This document shows, piece after piece, positions 8,476 through 18,595 of a DNA stretch of 64,000 nucleotides (positions are counted from its first letter, which is position 1; every line of letters begins with the position of its first letter). A program made the translations under genes and the position numbers. The stretch spans positions 124,001 to 188,000 of the forward strand of contig QCIO01000001.1 in the NCBI GenBank assembly GCA_003216635.1, given 5' to 3'. Origin of the DNA: Prochlorococcus sp. AG-402-L23. GTDB lineage: Bacteria; Cyanobacteriota; Cyanobacteriia; PCC-6307; Cyanobiaceae. The notes under the pieces are model-generated. The model worked only from the letters and a program-made list of their open reading frames with translations. It was not told the DNA's origin and did no database searches.

Positions 8476-11400
8476 ATGGCTTTCGTTCCGCTTCATAATC
8501 ATAGTGACTACAGCTTACTTGATGGTGCTAGTCAAATTTCAAAAATTGTAGATAGAGCTTATGATCTTGGAATGGAATCGATAGCTCTTACTGATCATGG
8601 AGTAATGTATGGTGTTCTTGACTTGGTCAAGAAGTGTAAAAAGAAAGGTATAAAACCAATTATTGGTAATGAAATGTACGTAATTAATGGTTCTATTGAT
8701 GATCCTCAACCAAAAAAAGAAAAAAGATATCATTTGGTGGTCTTAGCAAAAAATTATACTGGTTATAAGAATCTAGTGAAGTTGACAACAATTAGTCACC
8801 TAAATGGGATGAGAGGTCGAGGCATTTTTTCTAGACCATGTATTGATAAATCTCTTTTAAGTAAATATAGTGATGGTTTGATAGTTTCTACAGCTTGCCT
8901 TGGTGGAGAGATACCTCAGGCTATCTTAAAAGGTAGATTGGACGTAGCCGAGGATATAGCTCTTTGGTATAAAAAATTATTTGCAGATGACTTTTATCTA
9001 GAAATACAAGATCACGGCTCTATTGAGGATAGAATTGTTAACGTTGAATTAATAAAAATTGGGAAGAAGCACCAAATAAAAGTCATCGCCACCAACGACG
9101 CCCACTACTTATCAAGTATGGATGTTGAAGCACATGACGCTTTGCTTTGTGTATTAACAGGAAAACTAATAAGTGATGAAAAAAGATTGAGATATACCGG
9201 TACAGAATATATTAAAAGTGAAAAAGAAATGCTTGAACTTTTTAAAGATCATATTGATGACGAATCAATTATTGAAGCAGTGAACAATACAGTAGAAATT
9301 TCTCAAAAAATTGAAGTATTTGATTTGTTTGGTAATTATAGAATGCCAAAATTCCCTCTTAACGAAGATATAGATTCATTTTCTTTCCTTACACAATTAT
9401 CTATTAAAGGCCTTTTAAAAAGACTTAAAATAAATGATCTTACAGAAGTTGATGAGAACTATAAAAAAAGACTATCTTCCGAATTAAAAATTATTAAAGA
9501 TATGGGCTTCCCAGATTATTTTTTGGTTGTTTGGGACTATATCAAATTTGCTAGAGATAGCTCTATCCCTGTAGGACCAGGTAGAGGTTCTGCAGCAGGC
9601 TCACTAGTAGCTTATGCACTTCAAATTACAAATATAGATCCTGTTGAACATGGATTGTTGTTTGAGAGATTTTTAAATCCAGCAAGAAAGTCAATGCCAG
9701 ATATTGATACCGACTTTTGTATTGATAGGAGAAATGAAGTTATTGATTATGTTACTAATCTTTATGGAGAGGATAAAGTTGCGCAAATAATTACTTTCAA
9801 TAAGATGACCTCTAAGGCGGTTTTAAAAGATGTTGCAAGGGTTCTAGATATTCCATATGGAGAGGCGGATAAGTTAGCTAAGTTAATACCTGTTGTAAGA
9901 GGGAAACCATATAAATTAAATGAAATGATTGATAAAAATTCTCCTAACCAAGAGTTTAGAGACAAATACATTAATGATAATAAGGTGAAAAAATGGGTTG
10001 ATTTGGCTTTAAGAATTGAAGGCACGAATAAAACATATGGAGTTCATGCTGCTGGAGTTGTTATCGCATCAGATCCTCTTGACGAACTTGTACCTCTTCA
10101 AAGGAATAATGAAGGACAAATAATAACCCAATATTCTATGGATGATATCGAATCACTTGGATTATTGAAAATGGATTTCTTGGGCCTTAAGAATCTTACG
10201 ATGATTGAAAAAACAGTTTCTCTTATTAATCAATCTACTGGAGAGAAAATAAATATTGATGAGTTACCTCAAAATGATTGTAAAACTTTTGAGCTTATTG
10301 GGAGAGGAGATCTTGAAGGTATTTTTCAACTTGAATCTTCTGGGATGAAACAGGTAGTTAAGGATTTCAAACCTAACTCTCTAGAGGATATTTCTTCCAT
10401 ACTGGCTCTTTATAGACCTGGTCCTCTTGACGCGGGCCTTATACCTAAATTCATAAATCGAAAAAATGGGAACGAAAAGATTGATTTTCCTCATCCCTTT
10501 ATTAAGTCAATTCTCACTGAAACCTATGGCATTATGGTTTACCAGGAACAAATCATGAAAATTGCTCAAGACCTTGCCGGCTATTCCTTAGGTGATGCTG
10601 ATTTACTTAGAAGAGCAATGGGCAAAAAGAAAGTATCTGAGATGGTAAAGCATAGGAATATTTTTGTAGAAGGTTCTATGAAGAAAGGTGTAAATGAAAA
10701 ATTAGCAAATGATCTTTTTGATCAAATGGTTTTATTTGCAGAATATTGTTTTAACAAAAGTCACTCAACTGCTTATGGTGCTGTAACTTATCAAACTGCA
10801 TTTTTAAAAGCCCATTTTCCTGTTGCATATATGGCAGCTCTTCTAAGCGTAAATTCTGGCTCTAGCGACAAGATGCAAAGATATATTTCAAATTGTTATT
10901 CCATGGGAATAGAAGTTATTTCACCGAGCATTAATTTTTCTGGTGTTGATTTCACTATTAAGAATAAACAGATTTTATTTGGGTTATCTGCAATTAAGAA
11001 TTTAGGTGATTCTGCAATAAGAAATATAATTGAAAACAGAAATAGTTTTGGAATCTTTAAGTCATTATCGGATTTATGCGATCGTCTGCCTTCTAATGTT
11101 CTTAATAAAAGAAGTCTTGAATCTCTAATTCATTGTGGAGCACTAGATCAGTTTTCAAATGATAATAATAGAGCTCAATTATTATCAGATCTTGATCATG
11201 TTATTGAGTGGGCATCTTCTAGAAACCGTGATAGGTTATCTGGGCAAGGAAATCTATTTGATTCTAAAGAAGAATTTTCTAATGTTGCTTTTTCAGATTC
11301 ACAATTGGCTAATGTTGATGATTATTCACTTATTGAGAAGTTAAAGTTAGAAAAACAGCTATTAGGCTTTTATTTGTCTGATCATCCTCTAAAGCATTTA

Positions 11401-11973
11401 ACTAAGCCAGCAAAACTTATATCTCCTATAAGCATTTCGCAGTTAGAAGAAACAAAAGATAGAACCAAAGTCTCTTTAGTTGGAATGATCCCTGATTTGA
11501 AGCAAATTACAACGAGAAAAGGAGATAGGATGGCGATAGTTCAGTTAGAAGATCTTTCTGGAAGTTGCGAAGCAATAGTTTTCCCAAAAACCTATCTCAA
11601 ATTATCAGAGTTTCTTCTTACTGATACTAGATTATTGGTATGGGGAACAATTGATAAAAAAAGTGACAAGACTCAATTAATAATTGATGATTGTAGAGAA
11701 ATCGATAATCTTAAATTGTTAATTATTAATCTTGAAAGTTCTCAAGCATCAGATGTAAGAGTACAAAATACTTTGAGAGACTGTTTAATTAAATTTAAAC
11801 CAGATAAAGGTAGTTGTGGAATCAAGATTCCAGTTTTAGCTGCTGTAAGAAATAAAAATAGTGTTACCTACGTTAAATTTGGTGAACAATTCTGTATTGG
11901 AGATATTCAAGGCGCACGCAAATTATTAGAAGATAAATCATTCCAAGTTAATTTGAAATCTTTAGTTTCCTAG
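8476..11973 (+). CDS. dnaE: DNA polymerase III alpha subunit
   Basis: Main replicative polymerase. About 1165 residues in the order PHP domain (HNHSDYSLLDG at the N-terminus), palm with the catalytic aspartates in MPDIDTDFC (near residue 410), fingers, a helix-hairpin-helix region, and a C-terminal OB fold (VSLVGMIPDLKQITTRKGDRMAIV). There is no split by an intein, unlike dnaE of many filamentous cyanobacteria. A TTG two codons upstream (8470) is an alternative start, but the ATG gives MAFVPLHNHSD, the usual N-terminus. Its stop is one base from the end of the opposing PAM68 gene. Confidence 0.96.
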   Translation: MAFVPLHNHSDYSLLDGASQISKIVDRAYDLGMESIALTDHGVMYGVLDLVKKCKKKGIKPIIGNEMYVINGSIDDPQPKKEKRYHLVVLAKNYTGYKNLVKLTTISHLNGMRGRGIFSRPCIDKSLLSKYSDGLIVSTACLGGEIPQAILKGRLDVAEDIALWYKKLFADDFYLEIQDHGSIEDRIVNVELIKIGKKHQIKVIATNDAHYLSSMDVEAHDALLCVLTGKLISDEKRLRYTGTEYIKSEKEMLELFKDHIDDESIIEAVNNTVEISQKIEVFDLFGNYRMPKFPLNEDIDSFSFLTQLSIKGLLKRLKINDLTEVDENYKKRLSSELKIIKDMGFPDYFLVVWDYIKFARDSSIPVGPGRGSAAGSLVAYALQITNIDPVEHGLLFERFLNPARKSMPDIDTDFCIDRRNEVIDYVTNLYGEDKVAQIITFNKMTSKAVLKDVARVLDIPYGEADKLAKLIPVVRGKPYKLNEMIDKNSPNQEFRDKYINDNKVKKWVDLALRIEGTNKTYGVHAAGVVIASDPLDELVPLQRNNEGQIITQYSMDDIESLGLLKMDFLGLKNLTMIEKTVSLINQSTGEKINIDELPQNDCKTFELIGRGDLEGIFQLESSGMKQVVKDFKPNSLEDISSILALYRPGPLDAGLIPKFINRKNGNEKIDFPHPFIKSILTETYGIMVYQEQIMKIAQDLAGYSLGDADLLRRAMGKKKVSEMVKHRNIFVEGSMKKGVNEKLANDLFDQMVLFAEYCFNKSHSTAYGAVTYQTAFLKAHFPVAYMAALLSVNSGSSDKMQRYISNCYSMGIEVISPSINFSGVDFTIKNKQILFGLSAIKNLGDSAIRNIIENRNSFGIFKSLSDLCDRLPSNVLNKRSLESLIHCGALDQFSNDNNRAQLLSDLDHVIEWASSRNRDRLSGQGNLFDSKEEFSNVAFSDSQLANVDDYSLIEKLKLEKQLLGFYLSDHPLKHLTKPAKLISPISISQLEETKDRTKVSLVGMIPDLKQITTRKGDRMAIVQLEDLSGSCEAIVFPKTYLKLSEFLLTDTRLLVWGTIDKKSDKTQLIIDDCREIDNLKLLIINLESSQASDVRVQNTLRDCLIKFKPDKGSCGIKIPVLAAVRNKNSVTYVKFGEQFCIGDIQGARKLLEDKSFQVNLKSLVS

Positions 11974-11974
11974 A

Positions 11975-12424
11975 TTAACTTTTATCCTCAGAATTTTGAG
12001 TAGCAGGTTTGAAGGCTGCTTTTACACGTTGTATGTTCATTGGAATATTTTCAATGCCAAAAAAAGATCCAGGCTCTTTATCCCAACTAGCTGATAAAAT
12101 TCCAAAACTCAATCCTGCAAGACCTAACAAGAAAAACAACGCTGAAATTGCAATTGTTGAGGAAGGAGGTATTTCAGCAATATTTCTTGTAACGATAATG
12201 TAGCTAACAACAAAAACAGACATTCCTAAAATTGTCGGTATTCCAGCTGTAAAAAATATTCTTCTTGCCATTCTATCGGCAACATATTTAGGTATGCCAC
12301 TTGAGGATCGCTTTGGGGTGATTACACTATTAGATGTTTTTTCTAGATTTGCGAAAGCAGTTGTCTCGGAATAGATTTTTTTCTTTTTATTTTGTGTCTT
12401 TTTTTTAGTTTGCTTTTTTTTCAT
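11975..12424 (-). CDS. PAM68-like photosystem II assembly protein (DUF3464)
   Basis: A 149-residue thylakoid membrane protein. The first 25 residues are Lys-rich, then comes the conserved block IPKYVADRMARRI and two membrane helices (about residues 60-83 and 93-113) followed by SASWDKEPGSFFG. This matches plant PAM68 and its cyanobacterial homologues, which help early PSII assembly and insertion of chlorophyll into CP47. Its start lies 9 bases after the stop of rpsO, so the two are likely co-transcribed. Confidence 0.88.
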   Translation of the reverse strand: MKKKQTKKKTQNKKKKIYSETTAFANLEKTSNSVITPKRSSSGIPKYVADRMARRIFFTAGIPTILGMSVFVVSYIIVTRNIAEIPPSSTIAISALFFLLGLAGLSFGILSASWDKEPGSFFGIENIPMNIQRVKAAFKPATQNSEDKS

Positions 12425-12433
12425 TAATTGAGA

Positions 12434-12703
12434 TCATCCTCTGATTCCAATTTTCTTTACTATTTCTTGGTATCTCTGAACGTTTTTGTCTTTTATATAA
12501 GATAGTAATCTTTTCCTTTTACCAATCATTTTTAATAATCCTTGCCTTGAGGCGAAATCATGAATATTTCCTTGTAGGTGGTCACTTAATTTCGATATTC
12601 TTTTTGAAAGCATTGCTACTTGAACTTCAGCTGAACCTGTATCAGTTGGATGTACTTGATGAGTTTCAATCAGCTTCTGTTTTTCAGCTGTATCTAATGA
12701 CAT
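12434..12703 (-). CDS. rpsO: Ribosomal protein S15
   Basis: A primary 16S rRNA-binding protein of the 30S platform. The 89 residues match the family length; motifs such as [13 protein letters not shown] near the N-terminus and [24 protein letters not shown] are diagnostic. It sits between ruvA and the PAM68 gene on the minus strand with short spacers (33 and 9 bases), suggesting one transcript. No S15-binding leader structure can be asserted from the short upstream gap. Confidence 0.97.
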   Translation of the reverse strand: MSLDTAEKQKLIETHQVHPTDTGSAEVQVAMLSKRISKLSDHLQGNIHDFASRQGLLKMIGKRKRLLSYIKDKNVQRYQEIVKKIGIRG

Positions 12704-12736
12704 AAAATTTATTTTCTTTCATACTATGATACTACG

Positions 12737-13414
12737 TCATCTAGCTAAATTACTACTATCCTTATCTAGATAATTCATAGCTAATTTCAATAAATTTTCA
12801 AATGATAAATTATTTTCTTTTTTAGCAAGGTGATCTACTTCTTTAAGAATAATCGGCAAAATAGTATTTATTTCTTTATTTTTGTAATTTAATGATTTAA
12901 GGGTTAACTGAAGGTCATCGATTATTTTATTAATTTCAGGATTCTTAATTCCAATTTCATCTATATCTTTTTCATCTTCAAATTGGATTTCATTTTTAAA
13001 TTTACTTTTTAATTCTAAAATTAAACGATCACTCATTTTTTGTCCTATACCTGGTACGGAACAAATTAATTTTTTATTTTGTGTTTTTATTGCATTGATA
13101 ACTTCAATAATAGAAAATTTGTTCAATATACCCATACCAATTTGAGATCCTACACCTCGAATACTCAAAATTTCTATGAAGAAATTCTTTTGATCCTTTG
13201 TTTTAAAGCCAAATAATAAATCTGAATCTTCTTTCTTAATATGTTTTATCCAAAGAGTGATGTTTTTGTTAGATATTTGATTTGTTTTTAATTTAAGAAA
13301 AAAGGACTCTAGTATTTGTATTTCGTATCCTAATCCTTGACAATTAATTAAAACATAAAACTTTTGATTAGTTTGCCACAAATCAACTAACTCTCCATTT
13401 ATCCAACTAATCAA
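12737..13414 (-). CDS. ruvA: Holliday junction branch-migration protein RuvA
   Basis: Tetramer that binds four-way DNA junctions and loads the RuvB motor. The N-terminal OB fold (about residues 1-70), the two helix-hairpin-helix segments (IRGVGSQIGMGIL and VPGIGQKMSDRLILEL, about 90-150) and the C-terminal RuvB-binding helix bundle are present. It starts with TTG at 13414 directly after the stop of the upstream exported-protein gene. At 225 residues it is slightly longer than E. coli RuvA (203), mostly in the linker. Confidence 0.93.
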   Translation of the reverse strand: MISWINGELVDLWQTNQKFYVLINCQGLGYEIQILESFFLKLKTNQISNKNITLWIKHIKKEDSDLLFGFKTKDQKNFFIEILSIRGVGSQIGMGILNKFSIIEVINAIKTQNKKLICSVPGIGQKMSDRLILELKSKFKNEIQFEDEKDIDEIGIKNPEINKIIDDLQLTLKSLNYKNKEINTILPIILKEVDHLAKKENNLSFENLLKLAMNYLDKDSSNLAR

Positions 13415-13771
13415 TTAACCACCATCCACCTGACATCCAATTAACGCTCCTGCAGTCCCGCCAGCAGGTACGGCCCAAAATCTGTCTTTTCCTCTTGAGG
13501 AGGATAGTGCTATTCCTGCACCAAGAATACCACCAATAACAGAACCCTCACTACAGTCATTATTATCTATTTTTTCAGCTTTGCTTTGACCTCCACAAGG
13601 GATTACAACGTCGACTTCATAACTTTTTACGTAGCCTGGGTTTGATTTCGTTCCAGGTATGTACTCTTCTCTATATTCAGTTCTTGTGCAAGTTACTGAT
13701 TTTGGGGTTGTTGCATTAACTTGAACAATAGGAGAAAAACAAAATAATAAAGCTAAATAGAAAAATTTCAC
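13415..13771 (-). CDS. Exported protein with glycine-zipper segment
   Basis: A 118-residue protein with a plausible signal peptide (MKFFYLALLFCFSPIVQVNA, cleavage after about residue 20). The mature part has four or so cysteines and a glycine-rich C-terminal segment (GSVIGGILGAGIALS...AVPAGGTAGALIGCQ) resembling the glycine-zipper 2TM fold of outer-membrane-associated proteins. I do not recognise a specific function. Its stop abuts the TTG start of ruvA, so it probably shares that transcript. Confidence 0.7.
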   Translation of the reverse strand: MKFFYLALLFCFSPIVQVNATTPKSVTCTRTEYREEYIPGTKSNPGYVKSYEVDVVIPCGGQSKAEKIDNNDCSEGSVIGGILGAGIALSSSRGKDRFWAVPAGGTAGALIGCQVDGG

Positions 13772-13795
13772 TTTTTTTTTTATTCTAATCTTATT

Positions 13796-14686
13796 CTATG
13801 TCCTTTTGATTAATTTGGTAGTGGATACAATAGTTCCTAATAAAACTAGTGAAGAACCTAATAAAAAATTTATGTTTATTATTTCACTAAAAAACAAAAT
13901 CCCCCAAATTGAGCCGAATAAAACTTGCAAATAGTTAATTGTTGAAGCTTCAGAAGCAGGTAAATTTTTTAATCCTATAGTTAAGAAAGTCTGACCTAAT
14001 TGAGTAAACAAGCCAATACCAATTATCCAAACTAATTCATTAAAATTTGGGGTAATCCAGTTGAATAATACAATTGGCAATAAAGTTATAAAAGAAACAA
14101 GTGGAAAATATTCAATAATTACATAAACATCTTCTGTATATGAAAGTTTCTTAACTGTAACGTAAGCCAATGCAGTGCAGATTGCTCCAAGAAATGCTAT
14201 AGAAATCGAAATACTTTCAATTTCAACGTTTATATTTGATAATTGGCTTGGATTCAATATTACTAATATTCCAATCCAGCCAATAATTAAAGCAAAAATT
14301 ATATTACGAGTTATTTTTTCGTTTATAAATATGCCAGCAAATATAGATATAAAAATAGGATATGTGTACTGAATGACTGTAGATATACTAAGAGGCATAT
14401 TTCTTATCGCATAAAAAATACAAACTAAAGCTAAAGTGCCTAAAAAACCTCTTAAGATAAGTAATGGTCTATTTTTGCCCCAAGGATTTATATTTTTTAT
14501 ATTAATTATGAATAATGTAATTATTAAACTTAATAATGATCTAAATAAAACTAATTCATAAATAGGTATCCTTTTATCAATATTTTTTACGCACAAAGTC
14601 ATCAAACTGAAGAAGAATGAGGCAAATACCAAATTATACTTTTTTAATGAATTAAATCTTTTTTCTAATTCTTCGATATTTATCAT
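13796..14686 (-). CDS. EamA-type drug/metabolite (DMT) transporter
   Basis: A 296-residue inner-membrane protein with about ten hydrophobic helices in two repeated EamA halves (roughly residues 15-140 and 155-290). The pattern RGFLGTLALVCIFYAIRNMPLSISTVIQYTYPIF in the first half is typical of the family; the second half carries the matching NLPASEASTINYLQVLFGSIWGILFF. Substrates of the family are amino acids, nucleosides or other metabolites; this one's is unknown. It is divergent from dnaG with a 95-base shared upstream gap. Confidence 0.85.
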   Translation of the reverse strand: MINIEELEKRFNSLKKYNLVFASFFFSLMTLCVKNIDKRIPIYELVLFRSLLSLIITLFIINIKNINPWGKNRPLLILRGFLGTLALVCIFYAIRNMPLSISTVIQYTYPIFISIFAGIFINEKITRNIIFALIIGWIGILVILNPSQLSNINVEIESISISIAFLGAICTALAYVTVKKLSYTEDVYVIIEYFPLVSFITLLPIVLFNWITPNFNELVWIIGIGLFTQLGQTFLTIGLKNLPASEASTINYLQVLFGSIWGILFFSEIININFLLGSSLVLLGTIVSTTKLIKRT

Positions 14687-14781
14687 TTTAAAAAATAGTT
14701 TTTTTGTGAAATTAAGTAGATTCTTTTTTGATTTTGACCTATAACAAATAAATTATTATTTATTTTTCGATAAAAATCTCA

Positions 14782-16815
14782 ATGGTTCATTCTATACACC
14801 CAAGAACTATTCAAGAGGTTAAGGAAAAAGCAGATATTGTTGACGTTATATCTGAACATATTGTTCTTAAGAAGAAAGGCAAGGAATTTGTTGGAATTTG
14901 TCCTTTTCATGATGATACTAAGCCATCTATGACAGTATCTCCAACTAAACAATTCTATTATTGTTTTTCTTGTGGTGCTGGTGGTAACTCTATTAAATTT
15001 TTAATGGAATTTACTCGTGCAAATTTTTCTGATGTTGTACTTTCTCTTGCTAAGAAGAATAATATTAATGTTGAAAATCTTGAGGGTCCCCAAGTAGAAG
15101 CTTATAAAAAACAATTATCTAGAAAGGAGGAGCTTTATAAAATATTAAGAGTCACTAAAAATTGGTTTAAGTCTCAATTAAATAATTCTCTAGGTGTTGA
15201 AGCTATGAAATATTTAATAAACAAGAGAAACTTGAGTAATAAAATTATTGATGACTTTGAATTAGGTTTTGCCCCAAATTCATGGAATGAATTATTTAAC
15301 TATCTATCCAATGTTGAAAAATTTCCTATTAATTTAATATTGGCTTCAGGTCTTGCAATTTCTAAGGATAATTCTGACAAGATTTATGATCGTTTTAGAA
15401 ATAGATTAATTGTTCCAATATTTGATATGCAGGGACGTGTAGTTGCCTTTGGTGGAAGATCACTTGATGGACAGGAACCCAAATATCTTAATTCTCCTGA
15501 ATCAGAGATATTTGAAAAAGGGAAAATGTTGTTTGCATTTGAAAAAGCATCTAGCAATATAAGAAAAAGAGATAAAGCTATTATTGTTGAAGGTTACTTT
15601 GATGTAATTGCTCTTCATTCAAAAGGTATAACTAATTCTGTAGCTTCCCTCGGCACCGCATTAAATAAATATCAAATTTCTCAACTATGTAGATGTACAG
15701 ATAATAAAAAAATAATATTGAATTTTGATTCTGACAATGCAGGAATATTAGCTACAAAAAGAGTAATAAAAGAAGTCGAAAGCTTATCTCTCCATGATCA
15801 AATTAATCTTAAGATACTTCAACTTAATGATTTTAAAGATCCTGACGAATTTTTGAATAGTCATACTCCAGAAGATTATTTTAATCTAATTGATAATTCA
15901 TCCTTTTGGATTGATTGGGAGATTGATCAGATCTTTAAAGATAAAGATTTAACTAAGTCTGAAAATTTCCAGAGTGTTATTTCTTTATTGGTAAAATTGT
16001 TGAGCAAATTACCTCAATCATCAACAAGAACTCATTACTTACAAAAAGTTTCCGAACGATTGAGTAAGGGACAAGCAAGGTTAGCGATACAGTTCGAACA
16101 AGATTTAAGAAATCAAGTTAAGGGATTTCGTTGGCATGGTAGATCAAGAAAATTTGAACAACCAAATGAAATTTCTCGGCGTGAGAAAAATGAATCGGAA
16201 ATAATCTTTTATTATTTGCATTGTCCTGATCTTCGGTTATTTATTCGCGATGAATTTCTTAAAAGAGAAATTAATGGTTTTAACACTAATCATATTCAAA
16301 ATTTGTGGGAAGCTATTTCAAAAATTGAACAAAATAATTTAGGTTTAAAGTATTTAAATGAATTAAAAGAACCTAATAGTCAAAATCTTCAAAAAGAGTT
16401 TTTTGCTATTGACTTAATTTCACTTCTTACTGATCACTTAGCTCTTTATAATCCTGAATTATCAAATAAAATTAATAATTTTGTTAATCCAAATGAGTTG
16501 TTTTTAACATTGCTTAGTAATCCTAAAGATAATTTACTTGGAACTTTATCACTTCTTGAAAAATATAATTCTTTAAAAAGATGTAGACACTTGATAGAAT
16601 CTTGGGGATCACAAAGATTAAAAACTTTAGAAAATTGTATTTCTATTTTAATTGATAAGCCTTCTTCAGCTTCCTCAGAGACTAATCAAGAGATAGATGA
16701 TCTCTTTAAGGATTTAAACTCAGATGCGATTAAATTTCAAGAATTATATTACTTAGAAAGACAACATATAAGTTTTTTAGATAAACAACGATGTGGTAAT
16801 TTTATTGCTAGCTAA
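14782..16815 (+). CDS. dnaG: DNA primase
   Basis: Makes RNA primers at the replication fork. The 677 residues show a CHC2 zinc-binding domain (CPFHDDTKPS...YYCFSCGAGGN, about residues 40-65), the catalytic core, a Toprim domain with IIVEGYFDVIAL (about 271) and FDSDNAG (about 315), and a C-terminal helical part expected to bind the DnaB helicase. Length is slightly above the E. coli protein (581), as usual in cyanobacteria. It converges on the umuC-linked gene at 16832. Confidence 0.96.
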   Translation: MVHSIHPRTIQEVKEKADIVDVISEHIVLKKKGKEFVGICPFHDDTKPSMTVSPTKQFYYCFSCGAGGNSIKFLMEFTRANFSDVVLSLAKKNNINVENLEGPQVEAYKKQLSRKEELYKILRVTKNWFKSQLNNSLGVEAMKYLINKRNLSNKIIDDFELGFAPNSWNELFNYLSNVEKFPINLILASGLAISKDNSDKIYDRFRNRLIVPIFDMQGRVVAFGGRSLDGQEPKYLNSPESEIFEKGKMLFAFEKASSNIRKRDKAIIVEGYFDVIALHSKGITNSVASLGTALNKYQISQLCRCTDNKKIILNFDSDNAGILATKRVIKEVESLSLHDQINLKILQLNDFKDPDEFLNSHTPEDYFNLIDNSSFWIDWEIDQIFKDKDLTKSENFQSVISLLVKLLSKLPQSSTRTHYLQKVSERLSKGQARLAIQFEQDLRNQVKGFRWHGRSRKFEQPNEISRREKNESEIIFYYLHCPDLRLFIRDEFLKREINGFNTNHIQNLWEAISKIEQNNLGLKYLNELKEPNSQNLQKEFFAIDLISLLTDHLALYNPELSNKINNFVNPNELFLTLLSNPKDNLLGTLSLLEKYNSLKRCRHLIESWGSQRLKTLENCISILIDKPSSASSETNQEIDDLFKDLNSDAIKFQELYYLERQHISFLDKQRCGNFIAS

Positions 16816-16831
16816 CTTATTTTATTTAAAT

Positions 16832-17299
16832 TTATAGGCAGTATTTTATAATCATATTTTTTACCTTTTTGGGCTTGTCTTCAAGAATATAAGCTTCTAC
16901 TTCTTTTGCATAAGTTCCAGAAAAATTGGAAGTGGAGAACTCTAATGATCTCCTCTTACTTTGATGTAATTTAGCTTCTAAATTTTTTATATCCCCTACT
17001 GTCTTATTGTTGTTACATTTTTGTATAGCATGAGTAGCTTCATGTCTTAATGCTTTTCTTATTGCCAATTTTGTTTTGAAGTTGTCTTTATTTGGTTGCC
17101 GCTTTTCATTTCTATAATTAGTTTTCCTTTTTGCATTTTCAGTACATATTATTATTTTATTTTCTACAAAATTATGTAGTCCTTTTATTTCTTTATTTAA
17201 GAGACATTCAATTTTATTTTCTTCAATTTCATAGTTTGCTTTTATTAATAAGTCAAGAATCTCTTTATCTAATTTGCTTAAAAATATAATAAATTCCAT
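16832..17299 (-). CDS. Small HExxH protein (putative zinc metallopeptidase) downstream of umuC
   Basis: A 155-residue protein that I cannot assign to a named family. It has a zinc-metallopeptidase-type motif HEATH at residues 86-90 inside a predicted helix (IRKALRHEATHAIQKC), preceded by a strand KIIICTEN and followed by an acidic segment KEVEAYILED (Glu133, Glu135) that could give the third metal ligand. This order resembles Atp23-like (M76) minimal peptidases, but overall similarity is not convincing. No signal peptide is seen. Its ATG lies 9 bases after the umuC stop, so it looks like the third gene of the umuD-umuC unit. AT-rich with Lys/Asn-rich composition like its neighbours. Confidence 0.6.
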   Translation of the reverse strand: MEFIIFLSKLDKEILDLLIKANYEIEENKIECLLNKEIKGLHNFVENKIIICTENAKRKTNYRNEKRQPNKDNFKTKLAIRKALRHEATHAIQKCNNNKTVGDIKNLEAKLHQSKRRSLEFSTSNFSGTYAKEVEAYILEDKPKKVKNMIIKYCL

Positions 17300-17308
17300 T
17301 TTATTTTT

Positions 17309-18595
17309 TTACTTTACTATAGTTGGGATCTGTTCTATATCAGTTGTAGATGAGCGACTTAAGAAATTCTTATTCATCGTCCAACTTTTTGTCGTTTTTG
17401 TAATAGCCCATGTAATTGCATTGTTATTAAATCTTTTATTTAATAAATCAATAGTTCTCATGAGAATTGCTGATTTTTTTAGGTCTTTCTGAGATTTGTA
17501 ATTGATAACTGATTGCTGTAAATATTTGCTATTAGTTAAATCCTGCATTAAAACACCAGCTTTTGAAAATTTATATTCGGGATTATAAATTTCTTTAGAT
17601 AATTCAACTACTATTTTTAAAATGCTGTTTGTGTCGTCTGTTGCATTTATAAGTTTTCTATGAGCACTTCTTTGATAATTTTGACTTGAATATTTACGGG
17701 TTCTTGCAAATACCCTAATATTAGATGATTGCAAATTCTGACTTCTCATTTTTTCAGATGCTTTTATTGCGTGAGTCGCTAGTGCTTGAGTTAAGTCTTC
17801 TAATTTTGTGACAGGAGTACCGAAACTCCTGCTTACCTGAATTTCTTTTTTTGATTTCTTGTTTTTTTCTATAGGCAGACATTTATAACCTTTCAGTTCT
17901 AATTGCAATCTTTTTCCTGATATGCCTAGTTTCTTGGTGATTTCATTTTCTTCCATATCTCTTAATTCTTTCGCATTCTTAATACCTTTACTTTGCAACC
18001 AATTATAGGTTTGTTTTCCGACTCCCCATATCTTATCTACACTAATTCTTTTTAAATAATTATTCTCATTTCTGGTTCTAGCTAAATCAAATATTCCAGC
18101 TGAATAATCAATATTTTTAGCTAAATTATTAGCAATTTTTGCTCTTACTTTATTTTCTCCTATTCCTACTGTTATGGTAATCCCTAGATTCTGATATATT
18201 AATGATCTTATGTTTCTTGCCCAAGGATATAGATTTTTATCATTAGCTCTAGAAATTGAGACAAATGCTTCGTCAATAGAATAAATTTCTATTTCTTCAC
18301 AGTAGTTTTTTAGTAAATTCATTAGTCTTCTGCTCATATCTCCGTAAAGCGAGTAGTTTGAGCTTAAGACTGCTACATCTAATTTGTTTAATTTTTCTTT
18401 GATCTTAAAATAAGGAGTTCCCATTTTAATTTTTAAAGCTCTCGCTTCAGGACTTCTCGCAATGATACATCCATCATTATTAGATAAAATTACTACTGCT
18501 TTATTTCTCAAATTAGGATTAATATTTTGTTCACATGACGCATAAAAATTATTAGCATCTATAAGAGCTATAGCATCATTACTTGAAATTATCAT
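17309..18595 (-). CDS. umuC: Y-family DNA polymerase V catalytic subunit UmuC
   Basis: Error-prone translesion polymerase. The 428 residues open with the palm motif ALIDANNFYASCE (catalytic Asp13), continue with ILSNNDGCIIARSPEARAL, and the second acidic motif YSIDEAF (Asp108, Glu109); helix-hairpin-helix motifs lie near residue 190 (VDKIWGVGKQT) and the little-finger domain follows. Its ATG overlaps the umuD stop by 4 bases (ATGA), so the two are coupled. Activity would require cleaved UmuD and RecA. It is under the putative LexA box at 19022. Confidence 0.95.
   Translation of the reverse strand: MIISSNDAIALIDANNFYASCEQNINPNLRNKAVVILSNNDGCIIARSPEARALKIKMGTPYFKIKEKLNKLDVAVLSSNYSLYGDMSRRLMNLLKNYCEEIEIYSIDEAFVSISRANDKNLYPWARNIRSLIYQNLGITITVGIGENKVRAKIANNLAKNIDYSAGIFDLARTRNENNYLKRISVDKIWGVGKQTYNWLQSKGIKNAKELRDMEENEITKKLGISGKRLQLELKGYKCLPIEKNKKSKKEIQVSRSFGTPVTKLEDLTQALATHAIKASEKMRSQNLQSSNIRVFARTRKYSSQNYQRSAHRKLINATDDTNSILKIVVELSKEIYNPEYKFSKAGVLMQDLTNSKYLQQSVINYKSQKDLKKSAILMRTIDLLNKRFNNNAITWAITKTTKSWTMNKNFLSRSSTTDIEQIPTIVK

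Noticed and set aside
14734-14762. TTGACC followed 17 bases later by TATTTA in front of dnaG
   Set aside because: The -10 match is poor; not listed as a promoter.
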